Below are positions 1 through 8,339 of a stretch of DNA of 64,000 nt, piece after piece. Below the pieces are notes generated by a model. That model worked only from the letters and a program-made list of their open reading frames with translations, was not told the origin of the DNA and made no database searches. The stretch covers positions 1 to 64,000 of the forward strand of contig DAOPQD010000007.1 in NCBI GenBank assembly GCA_035347995.1, read 5' to 3'. The DNA is from JAAZNO01 sp012798275. GTDB taxonomy: Bacteria; Chloroflexota; Anaerolineae; B4-G1; SLSP01. The position numbers and the translations under genes are program-made. The first letter of the stretch is position 1. The number at the start of each line of letters is the position of its first letter.

Positions 1-180
1 TGGCAAGCTTATGAGATCGTGAAAGTGTTAACCTATTCTGAACCATCCCAATTTCTAGCGCAAAAATACCAGGCGGTTCCCGAACCCCCCACGGAGCCTG
101 CTTTTGCCGCTTTCTTGCGCACTCCGATCCAGGCGCCTCACTGGATCCCCTACACGCGCGTGGCCTTGCATGAGCGTTAA
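1..180 (+). CDS. C-terminal end of an unidentified gene, possibly the antitoxin partner of the PIN gene
   Basis: Frame 1 is open from the window edge to TAA at 178-180 (59 codons), so only the C-terminus of a gene is visible. The tail is proline-rich (PEPPTEP) and ends in RVALHER. It overlaps the start of the following PIN gene by 11 bp, which is the usual layout of an antitoxin-toxin pair; that arrangement, not any recognised fold, is the only reason to suspect an antitoxin. The family cannot be named from what is present. Confidence 0.45.
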   Translation, partial: WQAYEIVKVLTYSEPSQFLAQKYQAVPEPPTEPAFAAFLRTPIQAPHWIPYTRVALHER

Positions 181-595
181 GCGGGTTTTCGTTGATACCA
201 ACCTCTTTGTCTACGCCAAATTCCAGACGCCGCAAACGTTGATCCAACACCAACGAGCCGTGCAGTTTTTAGAAACGCTCTCAGATCCAGTCGTCGTCAG
301 TGTGCAGGTGCTCAACGAATTTGCCAGTGCGTTGCTCAAACATAAGATTGATGACACTCTCATTCAGGAAGCAGTAAAGGCGATTGCGGCCGGGAGCACA
401 GTCATCCCCATGACATGAAATATTGTGGAACACGCCTGGCAGATCAAACTTCGCTATCAATTCCCGTATTGGGATAGTCTCATCGTCGGGGCTGCATTGG
501 AGGCGGATTGCGCCGTGCTCTACTCTGAGGACCTGCAACATCAGCAAGTCATTGAGCATACGCTGCATATCATGAATCCTTTTAAGGAACCTTAG
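170..595 (+). pseudogene. VapC-type PIN-domain toxin interrupted by an in-frame TGA
   Basis: The frame starting at ATG 170 encodes a PIN domain: RVFVDTNLFVY carries the first acidic residue (Asp9) and VLNEFASALL the second (Glu50). A TGA at 416-418 (codon 83) stops it. The same frame then continues to TAG 593-595 and supplies the missing PIN half, including YWDSLIVGAALEA (Asp102) and YSEDL (Asp121). The whole would be about 141 residues, a normal VapC length. No frameshift is needed; one base change restores the gene. PIN toxins are metal-dependent RNases, so the stop probably inactivates the toxin. A base-calling error or true decay are both possible. Confidence 0.82.
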
Positions 596-630
596 CGCCA
601 GGACATGGCACTTTGTTTTGCCCCCCGGTG

Positions 631-738
631 CTATCCCCTTGTCGTCCTTTTGATCTCCTCACGCGCGAGACCAAAGACCGCATAGACCTGCGCGTGGAGC
701 TTCGCTTCCAGCGTGGCGACGTCCGCGCGTAGAGGGAA
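631..738 (-). pseudogene. possible C-terminal remnant of a restriction-type DNA methyltransferase
   Basis: On the minus strand the last 34 codons before TAG at 631-633 read through VATLEAKLHAQVYAVFGL and end AREEIKRTTRG. The pattern 'L-x-A-x-V-Y-A-x-F-G-L-x-x-E-E-I' is how many Eco57I/type IIG-like DNA methyltransferase subunits end. Upstream in this frame nothing looks like the rest of such a protein, and the GT39 gene occupies the other strand from 871. If real, this is a decayed tail left after loss of a restriction-modification gene. A chance resemblance over a short stretch cannot be excluded. Confidence 0.33.
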
Positions 739-870
739 GGATGCTATGCAGGCTCTCCATGGCCCTGGCGAGAAATGCCCCCGGTACTTCGCCGATGAGT
801 CGTCGCCGGGCAAAACAGGGGCATCTTTTTGGAAGCGCTTCTTGTCTGGACAGGCAGGTAATACACGACC

Positions 871-2568
871 ATGAATGAAGAAATCAACTTCGAAGAGGCG
901 GCACCGTGGTTGGTCGCTGGCGTCACATTGCTGGGAGGTGGGCTGCGCGTCCTGCTGCTCGGCAGCAAGGGAATGTGGCTGGACGAAACGTTCAGCGTGT
1001 GGCTGGCCAGCCACAATGTCGGCGAGCTGCTGCGGTGGACGGCCACGGTGGATCAACATCCGCCCCTGTATTATCTGCTGTTGCATGTCTGGATCGCGCT
1101 CCGAGGGGACTCGCCCTACGCCGTCCGCCTGCTCTCCGTCCTGCTGGGAACGGGCACGATCCCGGTGATATATGGGATCGGCAAGCGCCTCTCAGGACCC
1201 CTGATGGGATTTGCGGCGGCGGTATTGCTGGCGGTGTCGCCTTTTCACATCCGCTTCGCTCAGGAAACCCGCATGTACACGTGCCTGGCGTTCAATGCGG
1301 CCGTGGCCATCTATGCGCTGGTGAGGCTGCTCACCGATCCACGGTCTGTGGAACCGATCGGCAGCCAGTTCCGCGCGGCGCTGCGCGCCTGGCGCACAAC
1401 GGAGCCGGTGAAGGCCGGGGACGGGGAGATTTGGGACGAGGACGCGGCTACAGGCAGGCCGACGACCGGGGAAGCCCGGCGTCCCCGCCATCGCTGGCCG
1501 CCCCGGCAGACCTTTGAGACCGACCTGGCGTGGGTCGGATTGGTGGTGTTTTCAGCGGCGACGATGCTCACCCACAACACGGCGCTGCTTTTCCCCCTGG
1601 CCACCCATGGCTTTGTCTTGGGCCTCCTGCTTTTTCAGAGACTGAGGAAAACGAACTCTCCGGCTGGACTTCACGCGCCCTCGCCTCAGAACTGGCTGAA
1701 GGCGCAGGCAGGCATCTTTCTGCTGTGGAGCCCGTGGCTAGTCGCCTTCCTCCATCAAGCCAGAGGGGTATACCAGGAATTCTGGTTGCCCCGGCCGGAT
1801 TGGCAAACCGTGACCCGCGCGCTCATGACGTTTCTGAATGCCGCTACACCTGCGCCCGGCCAATCCAGCGCGGAGCCGGCTGCCTGGATGTGGCTCCTCT
1901 ATGCGACGGTGGCAGGCCTGGGGCTGTGGCGCTATCGGAAAGAGCCATCGCGGTGGCTGCTGTTGGTCGCTCTGTTCACCATTCCCTTCGCGGGTGAGTT
2001 GCTCGTGAGCCTCCGCCGGCCTGTTTTCTACGATCGAACGCTGATCTGGATCACAATTCCGCTGTTCCTGCTGCTGGCGGCGGGAATCACACAGCTGCGG
2101 TATCGCTTTCTCGTGATCCTGGCGTTGGGGATTCTGGGGACCAACAATCTGTTCGCTGCGGCCGATTATTACCGGTTTATGCAAAAGGAGGACTGGAACA
2201 CCGCCGCGGGTTATGTCGCGAACTTCGTCGAGCAAGATGATTTGGTGCTGTTCAACGCAAATTGGGCGCAGATTCCGTTCGACTATTATTTCAGGACGTA
2301 TGAGGACCTGTATGACATTCGGGTGGAGAAGCGTGGGCTTCCAGAGGACATGTTCGAGAGCGGCGTACTCGAGCCCAAGATGACGGAGAACGACGTGGCA
2401 AGGCTGATGGCGTTGGTGAACGGGCGAGAGCGGGTGTGGCTGGTGTATAGCCACGACTGGTATACGGATCCGCAAGGACTGATCCCGAAGACGCTGGGCG
2501 CGAGGATGCCAGTGGCGCGGCAGCGCTATTTCTACGGCGGACAGGTGCTGCTGTATGCGGCGCCGTGA
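871..2568 (+). CDS. GT39-family integral membrane glycosyltransferase (PMT_2/ArnT-like)
   Basis: A 565-residue polytopic protein. After a first membrane helix comes WLDETFSVWLASHN, the acidic loop that holds the catalytic Asp in the PMT/ArnT superfamily, followed by DQHPPLYYLLLHVW, the conserved HPP-L-Y motif, and RFAQETRMY. These enzymes move a sugar from a polyprenyl-phosphate donor to lipid or protein outside the membrane; the acceptor cannot be read here. About residues 155-220 form a charged, proline-rich hydrophilic insertion between membrane helices, unusual for the family. The C-terminal third lies after the last helix and is soluble. The gene stands alone, with no partner on the same strand. 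Confidence 0.85.
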   Translation: MNEEINFEEAAPWLVAGVTLLGGGLRVLLLGSKGMWLDETFSVWLASHNVGELLRWTATVDQHPPLYYLLLHVWIALRGDSPYAVRLLSVLLGTGTIPVIYGIGKRLSGPLMGFAAAVLLAVSPFHIRFAQETRMYTCLAFNAAVAIYALVRLLTDPRSVEPIGSQFRAALRAWRTTEPVKAGDGEIWDEDAATGRPTTGEARRPRHRWPPRQTFETDLAWVGLVVFSAATMLTHNTALLFPLATHGFVLGLLLFQRLRKTNSPAGLHAPSPQNWLKAQAGIFLLWSPWLVAFLHQARGVYQEFWLPRPDWQTVTRALMTFLNAATPAPGQSSAEPAAWMWLLYATVAGLGLWRYRKEPSRWLLLVALFTIPFAGELLVSLRRPVFYDRTLIWITIPLFLLLAAGITQLRYRFLVILALGILGTNNLFAAADYYRFMQKEDWNTAAGYVANFVEQDDLVLFNANWAQIPFDYYFRTYEDLYDIRVEKRGLPEDMFESGVLEPKMTENDVARLMALVNGRERVWLVYSHDWYTDPQGLIPKTLGARMPVARQRYFYGGQVLLYAAP

Positions 2569-2653
2569 GGGAAGAGGGAGCGCCCGTGAAGGCGGAGGGG
2601 AAAAGCCAGCGTAGGGAGTCAGTGGCTGTGAGCAGGGTCGTCGCTAAGCGCTT

Positions 2654-3556
2654 TCACCGTGTCAAAAGTCCGGTGCCCCCGCGCCTTGCCGCCTCTGAAG
2701 CCAATGCGGCGAGGGCGTGAGCTTCCAGCGCGCGCGGCAGAGCGCAACACGCCTCAAAGCGCTGAATGACGTGCCCCCTCGCCCGCGCGGCGTCGAGGGT
2801 GGCGCGCGCGGGCAATTCGATGCGCGTCGCCCCCGCTTCCAACGCCGCCAGCTCCAGCGCCGCCCGCATCCGCCGATCGCGCGGACGCATACACCCCAGC
2901 GCCAGCTCCGCTTGCGGGAACCGCTCCCGCACCCCCCGGAAGACCTTGCTTACCGCTTCGGGAGCCGGCGCTGGCGTCGTCGCCATCGGCGTGCCGGGGG
3001 TAGGAGCGAAGACGATGATCACCACCGTCTCCGGCGGCGCTACCCCCTCCAACAGCGCCGCCTCGCTGCCCTCGTACACCGTGAGATGCGGGATCACCGG
3101 GATGCCGGCCGCGCGCAACCGCTCATAAGCGGCGCGATAATCCGCCGTCGTCGCCCGAAGCCCGAAGATGCGCTGCGCCGTCTCCGTGGCGGGAATCTCC
3201 AGCGAGGCGAAATCAATCGCACCCGCTAGCGCCATCGCCGTCTCAGCATCCAGCAGCCCCGGATGAAGGTTGAGCAGCAACCCAGTCTCCGCCTTGAGGC
3301 GCTGAATCGCGCCCGCCAGCGGCTTGAGGTTGAGGAGCGCCCCCTCACGGGTGGAGCCGCCGCTCAGCAGCGCGCCGAGCGCGCCCCCGTCCCGCAGACG
3401 TCGCCCGGCGGCGAGCAGGGCTTCCGGCGTGGCAACCGACCTCATCCCCGCAAGATACGTCGCCGTGCAGTGCCGGCACTGCAGCTCGCAGGCAGTCCCC
3501 GAAAGCGAGAGCGCCGGAAAACGCGGCAGGGGCTGATAGACCTTCAACAGTGCCAT
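2654..3556 (-). CDS. lipS2: radical SAM protein, LipS2-like subunit of a two-part lipoyl synthase
   Basis: 300 residues, starting at ATG 3556 (MALLKVYQPL); the longer open frame upstream is not protein-like. The motif CELQCRHC places Cys23, Cys27 and Cys30 as the CxxxCxxC ligands of the radical SAM 4Fe-4S cluster, followed by a TIM-barrel-like pattern. A paired Cys (FEACCALPRAL) lies near the C-terminus. It is the last gene of a minus-strand cluster with a LipS1-like radical SAM protein and two lipoate-ligase parts. LipS1/LipS2 together insert sulfur into octanoyl groups on lipoyl domains in archaea and some bacteria. The name rests mainly on this context plus the motif; the sequence alone says only radical SAM. 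Confidence 0.72.
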   Translation of the reverse strand: MALLKVYQPLPRFPALSLSGTACELQCRHCTATYLAGMRSVATPEALLAAGRRLRDGGALGALLSGGSTREGALLNLKPLAGAIQRLKAETGLLLNLHPGLLDAETAMALAGAIDFASLEIPATETAQRIFGLRATTADYRAAYERLRAAGIPVIPHLTVYEGSEAALLEGVAPPETVVIIVFAPTPGTPMATTPAPAPEAVSKVFRGVRERFPQAELALGCMRPRDRRMRAALELAALEAGATRIELPARATLDAARARGHVIQRFEACCALPRALEAHALAALASEAARRGGTGLLTR

Positions 3557-3573
3557 TCGATCTTCACCGGAGA

Positions 3574-3879
3574 TCAGGGTTTCGCGGCCAGCAAGAGCTG
3601 CACGAAGTCCTCCACATCCGCGCCGATGACCTGCACCTCGCCTGCGAAGAATGGCGCGATGCGCTCGCGCAACACGTCCGCCCGCAGCGGAACGCCCGGC
3701 AGCGCCGCTTCCAACGCCTCCAGCGCTTCTTCGGGATGCATGAAGAAATCGCCCGTGATGCTGACCGCTGCGATGCACGGCTCCCCTTGCGCGTCCGGTA
3801 CAGTCCGCAACCGCACGCGGAGCAATTTGCCGCCGGTCACCTTGTAATCAGCGCTTGAAAAGCCATTCACGTCGGGCAT
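3574..3879 (-). CDS. lplB: lipoate-protein ligase, separate C-terminal subunit (LplB / sLplB)
   Basis: 101 residues from ATG 3879 (MPDVNGFSSADYK). ADYKVTGGKLLRVRL and the SITGDFFMHPEEALE segment match the accessory C-terminal domain of lipoate-protein ligase A, which in archaeal-type enzymes is a separate small protein needed to adenylate lipoate or octanoate. Its start lies inside the end of lplA (32-bp overlap), and lipS2 follows after 17 bp, so the genes must be co-transcribed. The length fits the stand-alone LplB type. Confidence 0.8.
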   Translation of the reverse strand: MPDVNGFSSADYKVTGGKLLRVRLRTVPDAQGEPCIAAVSITGDFFMHPEEALEALEAALPGVPLRADVLRERIAPFFAGEVQVIGADVEDFVQLLLAAKP

Positions 3880-4618
3880 AACGCTCCCCCTTGATTTGTT
3901 GAGCCAGCTGCGCTTCCTGCTCCGTGAGGACACCGGGAATGAATTCCGCATCCAATGCCGCAGCGAACCCCGCGCACAGGGCCTCGATCACGGCCTGAGG
4001 ATCCACCGCTCCCACCTCTCGCCGAATCGAAGTCACCCGCTCCGCCACCGTCTGAAGCAGCTTGTCCCGCAGCTTGGCATCAGGCACCTTGAGGAGCGTG
4101 AACATCAATGCCGGATTCACGTCGCACAAGACCGTCCCGTGTTGCAAGACGCCGCCAAAGCGCCGGGTCTGCGCGTTGCCGGAGATCTTACGCCCGTTGA
4201 CGGCGATGTCGTTGATGGGAGCGAAAGTCGCCTCCAGCCCCAGGCGGCGCAGCCCCAACACCAGGCCCTGGCAGAACACACCGTAAGAATCCAGCACATT
4301 CTGCGGGACGCCGGGGGCATTCCCCTGGAGCATCAGCGAATAGGTGATCTCCCCCTCGCGGTCGTGGAAGACAGCCCCGCCGCCCGTAATCCGGCGGATG
4401 ACATCCACTCCCTCGCGGCGGCAGGCTGCGAGATCCACCTCCTGCTCCACCCCCTGGAAATAGCCGATGGAGACCGCCGAAGGCTCCCACGTGTAAAAGC
4501 GCAGCGTGGCCGGCACATCGCCGACGGCGACAGTGCGCAAAATCGCCTCGTCAATCGCCATGTTGTCAAAGGCGTTGCGCGCGCCGTGAAGCAACAAACG
4601 CCAGCGTTGGGTCATCAT
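3848..4618 (-). CDS. lplA: lipoate-protein ligase, catalytic subunit (LplA / sLplA)
   Basis: 256 residues of the BPL_LplA_LipB fold. Key segments are RRITGGGAVFHD (residues 75-86, substrate and adenylate binding) and NDIAVNGRKISGNAQ, with Lys144 as the expected catalytic lysine. It activates lipoate or octanoate and transfers it to lipoyl-domain lysines of E2 and GcvH proteins in the cytoplasm. The protein lacks its own C-terminal accessory domain, which is encoded by the overlapping lplB. AGGAG sits 5 bases before the first of two ATG codons, favouring the first. With LipS1/LipS2 beside it, octanoate ligation followed by sulfur insertion is the likely route. Confidence 0.87.
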   Translation of the reverse strand: MMTQRWRLLLHGARNAFDNMAIDEAILRTVAVGDVPATLRFYTWEPSAVSIGYFQGVEQEVDLAACRREGVDVIRRITGGGAVFHDREGEITYSLMLQGNAPGVPQNVLDSYGVFCQGLVLGLRRLGLEATFAPINDIAVNGRKISGNAQTRRFGGVLQHGTVLCDVNPALMFTLLKVPDAKLRDKLLQTVAERVTSIRREVGAVDPQAVIEALCAGFAAALDAEFIPGVLTEQEAQLAQQIKGERYARREWLFKR

Positions 4619-4689
4619 GGCTTCTCCTTAAATATAGAAGGTAAAGGGTGCGTTAGTTGAGTGTGGCGACTGGTGACAAGTAACCTGGT

Positions 4690-4737
4690 AATGGGGAATG
4701 GGGAACGGGGAATGGGAAACAGGGAATGGGAAAGATG
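4690..4737. repeat. near-tandem GGGAATG-type spacer repeat
   Basis: The 141-bp gap between the lplA start and the lipS1 stop holds about seven near-copies of a short phrase (AATGGGGA, AACGGGGA, AATGGGAA and variants) in direct orientation. It is one of several phrase-like repeat types found between genes in this window. It is not CRISPR: units are too short and touch each other. Part of a very short antisense reading frame crosses it but shows no protein features. Confidence 0.7.
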
Positions 4738-4761
4738 ATCGCATATTCCGTATGTCACGTT

Positions 4762-5721
4762 TCACGCATCGCGTAAATACGCCGCCGCTGCCTCCCGTGC
4801 CGCGCGTTTCTCCGCCTCGGTCAACGGGCGGGGGAAGTTGTACATCACGCCGCCGGGACGCTCGTTGTAGAGCGGACGGTTGCAATCGGGGCAGCCGCTC
4901 GTGCGGAACGCTCGCCCCGAGGCGAATGCCGCTTCCACCATCGCCGACTCGACCTCAAGGCCGACGAGCCGACCCTCCTCGAAGCGCAACGCCTCGACCC
5001 GCGCCTGCCCCGTGATCAGCAACTGTCGCGCCAGCTGCAGCGCCCGGTACCGCTCGATGGGCGGCGGCGACAGCTGCAAGCGCGCGCCGCGCACCGGCGT
5101 GAACGCAAACAAGGCCACGGCGTGCCCGCTGTCATGGCTCGCCTGGACTTTGTGCAGCAATTCCGCATCGCTTTCGCCCAGGCCCACGATCAAATGGATG
5201 GAGCTGCGACCGAAGACCGCGGCGACATCTTCGAGAAAGCGCTGGGTGCGCTCCCAGCTAAAGCCGGGCTTGAGCTCCTTGAACAGGGCTTCGGTAGCGC
5301 AATCCAGGCCCACGCCGACCCGCTCGACACCGGCGGCTTTGAGGTCCTCCAACCCCACGCGGGGAATCGGATTCAGGCACACGGAGATCGGCAGCGGCGA
5401 GACGGCATGGAGTTGCGTGACGCTCTCCAGCAACGCGGGAAGCAGCTGCGGCGTCAGCAGTGTCTGAAGGCAGATCCGACGCAGGGGATGGGGACGGCTC
5501 AGCGCCGACGTCACCTCCGCGAGAGGATAGGCAGGCCACGCAATCCGCGAGAGGAACTTGCGATCGGCGTCGCTATCGCGGGCCTGCGCGCAGAAACGGC
5601 ACGCGCCCTGACAGCTCTCGCCCACCATGGCGTACAACGTCGTAGGCGAGGCCTCCATCTGCGCCTGCGCCAGTCCCAACATCACCGCTGAGCCAGTGCT
5701 GAGTCGAAGTTGCGATATCAC
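4762..5721 (-). CDS. lipS1: radical SAM protein, LipS1-like subunit of a two-part lipoyl synthase
   Basis: 319 residues from a GTG at 5721, preceded by GAGG 7 bases upstream. CQGACRFCAQA gives Cys37, Cys41 and Cys44 for the radical SAM cluster, in a BioB/LipA-like setting. The C-terminal SGCPDCNRPLYNERPGG supplies a second Cys cluster; that tail (CPDCNRP-Y-NE) is what I associate with LipS1 proteins. It is the first gene of the cluster lipS1-lplA-lplB-lipS2. Lipoyl synthases need a second 4Fe-4S cluster as sulfur source, which would fit the extra cysteines. An ACACAA/TTGTGT inverted repeat at 5720-5747 spans the start and could be an operator. Confidence 0.75.
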   Translation of the reverse strand: MISQLRLSTGSAVMLGLAQAQMEASPTTLYAMVGESCQGACRFCAQARDSDADRKFLSRIAWPAYPLAEVTSALSRPHPLRRICLQTLLTPQLLPALLESVTQLHAVSPLPISVCLNPIPRVGLEDLKAAGVERVGVGLDCATEALFKELKPGFSWERTQRFLEDVAAVFGRSSIHLIVGLGESDAELLHKVQASHDSGHAVALFAFTPVRGARLQLSPPPIERYRALQLARQLLITGQARVEALRFEEGRLVGLEVESAMVEAAFASGRAFRTSGCPDCNRPLYNERPGGVMYNFPRPLTEAEKRAAREAAAAYLRDA

Positions 5722-5786
5722 ACAATTACCTCAAATATTAGTTGTGTTTCCACGTACCCACGTGCTCACGTTCACACGTCCTCCCG

Positions 5787-7109
5787 TCACGAAACAGGCC
5801 AGACAGAGGAAGGTTGCTTCGGGAACAGCGCGTTGAGCAGCACCGTCGCCTCGGCGTTGGCGTAACAATCGGGGAAGGCCGCGCGCAGCTCCGCCAACGC
5901 GCGATAGCCAAACAGCAGCTGCAGGAACGTCAGATTGGGGAACGCCGCGGCGCCGGTATCGTTCCCCTGCGGCTCCCATGGCGCGACCTCGGTGAGGCAG
6001 CCCCGCTCGAACGTCAGCCGCACGCCGCTGCGATAAAAGCCCAGAGTGAGTGTACCGGTATGCCCCGCCGCCACCGACTGTGCCAGTCGCGTCTCCAGGA
6101 CCGGCGCGATGTGGCGCAAAAATGCAGGCAGATCGGGCACCCGCACATACCAGGCGTAAGGCGGTTGAATTCGGGGCAATCCCGCGCTGAACGCCTCGTA
6201 AACGGGATGGGTCTCTCCCAGGCTAAAGCTGAATGCGAGACACTTGCCTTTGCTGCCACCATAGGCCCACAGATAGCGCACCACGGCCGGCGTCACCGCC
6301 AGCCAGGAGACACCTTCGCGCAGCTCATAGGCCGTGGCGGAGATCGTCGTGTTCCACAACCCTGCAGGATGCGCCAGAAAACCGACCCGTTCGCCCTCTG
6401 GCGTCTCGATGATCCCCCATTGACGTCGCTCCGCCGCTTCCGGCGAACGCCCGCCAAGCTCATACTGCCACATCGCCGCATCGCGCACGCAGCCGACGAC
6501 TGAACGGGCCGCCGCGTGCGCCTCGACGGCCATCAAAAAAGGGACGTCCTCCTCCGTGGCCGGGCGCAGACGATACGGCTCGACCTGGCCCTCTTTCAAC
6601 GCGGGGACCTGAGGCGCATATCCTATCCGCGCGCCATACAGCGAGAGCGCCATCTCATAACCAAATTGCCGGTAATACCAGGGGATACCGGTGATCGCCT
6701 GCAGCAGCTCGCCCCGTTCGGCGCTCAGCGCGTGGAGCAGCTCGAATTGCGCGCGGACCAGACCCCGGCGGCGATAATCCGGATGGGTGGCCACCAGCTC
6801 CGGGCGTCCCACCCCAAAGGGGATAGCTCCATAGCGCCACGTCTGCGAGATCAGGCACATGCTGGAGACGATCGCCCCGGTCTGCAAAACTTCCACCATG
6901 ACAAAATCCGCCGGCTGGAAGGTCGGATGGGGGCGCGTGAGCAGGTCGCGGATCCACAACCGCACCCCCTCGTCGGGGGTGTCCCAACCGGCGTCGCTGT
7001 GCGCGCGCGCCTGCAGCTCGGCAATGGCCTCGACATCATCCGGCGCAGCACGCCGCAGGCGCACCCCGTCCGCAAGGAAACGCGGCTCCTCTGACTGCAA
7101 TGTGGACAT
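5787..7109 (-). CDS. Eis-like GNAT N-acetyltransferase with a C-terminal SCP2-like domain
   Basis: 440 residues from ATG 7109 (MSTLQSEEPRFLADGVRLRR). The N-terminal GNAT domain shows the acetyl-CoA-binding stretch VATHPDYRRRGLVRAQF near residue 115, followed by a second, degenerate GNAT-like half and a sterol-carrier-like C-terminal domain ending near the last residue, the three-domain plan of Eis-family acetyltransferases. Such enzymes acetylate amines of small molecules or proteins; the substrate cannot be inferred. It lies 49 bp downstream of the dus gene on the same strand and is probably co-transcribed with it. Confidence 0.75.
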   Translation of the reverse strand: MSTLQSEEPRFLADGVRLRRAAPDDVEAIAELQARAHSDAGWDTPDEGVRLWIRDLLTRPHPTFQPADFVMVEVLQTGAIVSSMCLISQTWRYGAIPFGVGRPELVATHPDYRRRGLVRAQFELLHALSAERGELLQAITGIPWYYRQFGYEMALSLYGARIGYAPQVPALKEGQVEPYRLRPATEEDVPFLMAVEAHAAARSVVGCVRDAAMWQYELGGRSPEAAERRQWGIIETPEGERVGFLAHPAGLWNTTISATAYELREGVSWLAVTPAVVRYLWAYGGSKGKCLAFSFSLGETHPVYEAFSAGLPRIQPPYAWYVRVPDLPAFLRHIAPVLETRLAQSVAAGHTGTLTLGFYRSGVRLTFERGCLTEVAPWEPQGNDTGAAAFPNLTFLQLLFGYRALAELRAAFPDCYANAEATVLLNALFPKQPSSVWPVS

Positions 7110-7158
7110 GGACCGACTCCCAAAACTTGATGTGATAGGACTTACACGGGAAACACTT

Positions 7159-8163
7159 TTACTGACCGCCGTCCCCGGCGGCGATGGAGCCCAAAAGCGC
7201 CCGCAGCGCCTCCGGTTGGGTGGCTTCCAGCAGGGCGGGATACAGCGCTTTGGGGACGGCGGCGCCGCGCAAATAGCGGACGAGGTGTTTGCGAAAGTGA
7301 ATGACGCCATAGCGAGGGCCATAATGCGCCACCATCCGCTCCAGGTGCTCCAGCATCACCGCCCGGCGTTCCTCCCAGGGCACGTCTTTCCGATCGCGGT
7401 ACTGGAAGATCCACGGATGCCCCTGCGCCGCGCGACCGATCATCACGGCGTCACAGCCAGTGTGCGCCTTCATGCGCGCGATATCGGCGACGACGTTGAC
7501 GTCCCCATTTCCCACCACCGGAATGTGGACCGCTTGCTTCACAGCCGCGATGGCGTCCCAATCCGCGGGCTCGTTGTAACGCTGATGGCGCGTGCGGCCA
7601 TGAACGGCGATCAACGCCGCCCCGTTGTCTTCCAAAGCTCGCGCCACCTCCAGGTAGTTCAACGTCTCCCGTTCTGGACCCAGGCGGATTTTGGCCGTCA
7701 CCGGCACACGGACCGCCCGCGTGAGCCGGGCCATGATCCGCCCCACGTTGGCCGGGTCGGAAAGCAGACCCGCCCCCGCGCCCGTCTTGGTCACCTTGGG
7801 GACCGAACAACCGAGGTTGAGATCCATGAAATCGGGGGCGAATGGCTCCACGAGGCGTGCAGCGGCCTCGAGCACCGCCGCGTCGCGCCCGAAAAGTTGC
7901 ATCGCCAGGGGACGCTCGTCCTCCCCGAAGGCGAGCATCTGACGGGTCCGCTCGCTAGCGTGCAGCAAGCCCTCGGCGGAAAGCAGCTCCGTGACCACCC
8001 ACGCCGCCCCCAGCCGGCGACAGATGCCGCGATAGGGCCGATCGGTGTAGCCCGCCATCGGGGCCAGCACCAGTTCGCCATAGATCGGGACATCCCGCAC
8101 CCAAAAGGCGGGTGCGGGAGTCGTGATGGCTGCCGTCCGGGCAGGAGCTTCCGACAATGTCAT
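7159..8163 (-). CDS. dusB: tRNA-dihydrouridine synthase (DusB-like)
   Basis: 334 residues. LAPMAGYTDRPYRGICRRLG is the N-terminal FMN-binding signature, MDLNLGCSVPKVTKTGAGAG contains the catalytic Cys and the Dus motif, and AVHGRTRHQRYNEPADW and GNGDV complete the family pattern. It reduces uridines in the D-loop of tRNA using FMN and NADPH. Start is ATG 8163. On the minus strand a TATAAT lies at 8210-8215, about 50 bases upstream, though with only a weak -35. The Eis-like gene follows on the same strand. Confidence 0.92.
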   Translation of the reverse strand: MTLSEAPARTAAITTPAPAFWVRDVPIYGELVLAPMAGYTDRPYRGICRRLGAAWVVTELLSAEGLLHASERTRQMLAFGEDERPLAMQLFGRDAAVLEAAARLVEPFAPDFMDLNLGCSVPKVTKTGAGAGLLSDPANVGRIMARLTRAVRVPVTAKIRLGPERETLNYLEVARALEDNGAALIAVHGRTRHQRYNEPADWDAIAAVKQAVHIPVVGNGDVNVVADIARMKAHTGCDAVMIGRAAQGHPWIFQYRDRKDVPWEERRAVMLEHLERMVAHYGPRYGVIHFRKHLVRYLRGAAVPKALYPALLEATQPEALRALLGSIAAGDGGQ

Positions 8164-8276
8164 GGACCCTTCCTCACGTAGCAGCGCGTCGTGCGCGCGT
8201 CCGCCGCCTATTATAGCGCAAGTTGAGCGGACGACACAGTCCGTAATGCGTCATGCGTAAGATCTTCTCGGAAAAT

Positions 8277-8339
8277 AGAGAGCAGTGAGCCGTGAGTAAA
8301 GAGCTGTCGCAGTCACGGCTCACGACTCACCACTCACAT
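8277..8339. repeat. palindromic GTGAGCCGTGAG spacer element
   Basis: An inverted repeat: GTGAGCCGTGAG on the left and CACGGCTCAC with further CACTCAC phrases on the right, separated by a loop containing AGAGCTGTCGCAG. Close relatives lie at 29757-29826 and, inverted, at 33332-33385, including the shared AGAGCTGTCGCAG core of the first two. It runs into the 3' end of the DUF333 lipoprotein gene and supplies its last codons and stop. Confidence 0.75.

Noticed and set aside
3896..4660. 254-codon plus-strand frame opposite lplA
   Set aside because: Antisense shadow of lplA, whose catalytic motifs are clear on the minus strand.
6859..8181. 440-codon plus-strand open frame opposite the dus and Eis-like genes
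   Set aside because: Spans two genes and their gap in antisense and has no coherent fold; both minus-strand genes are confidently identified.
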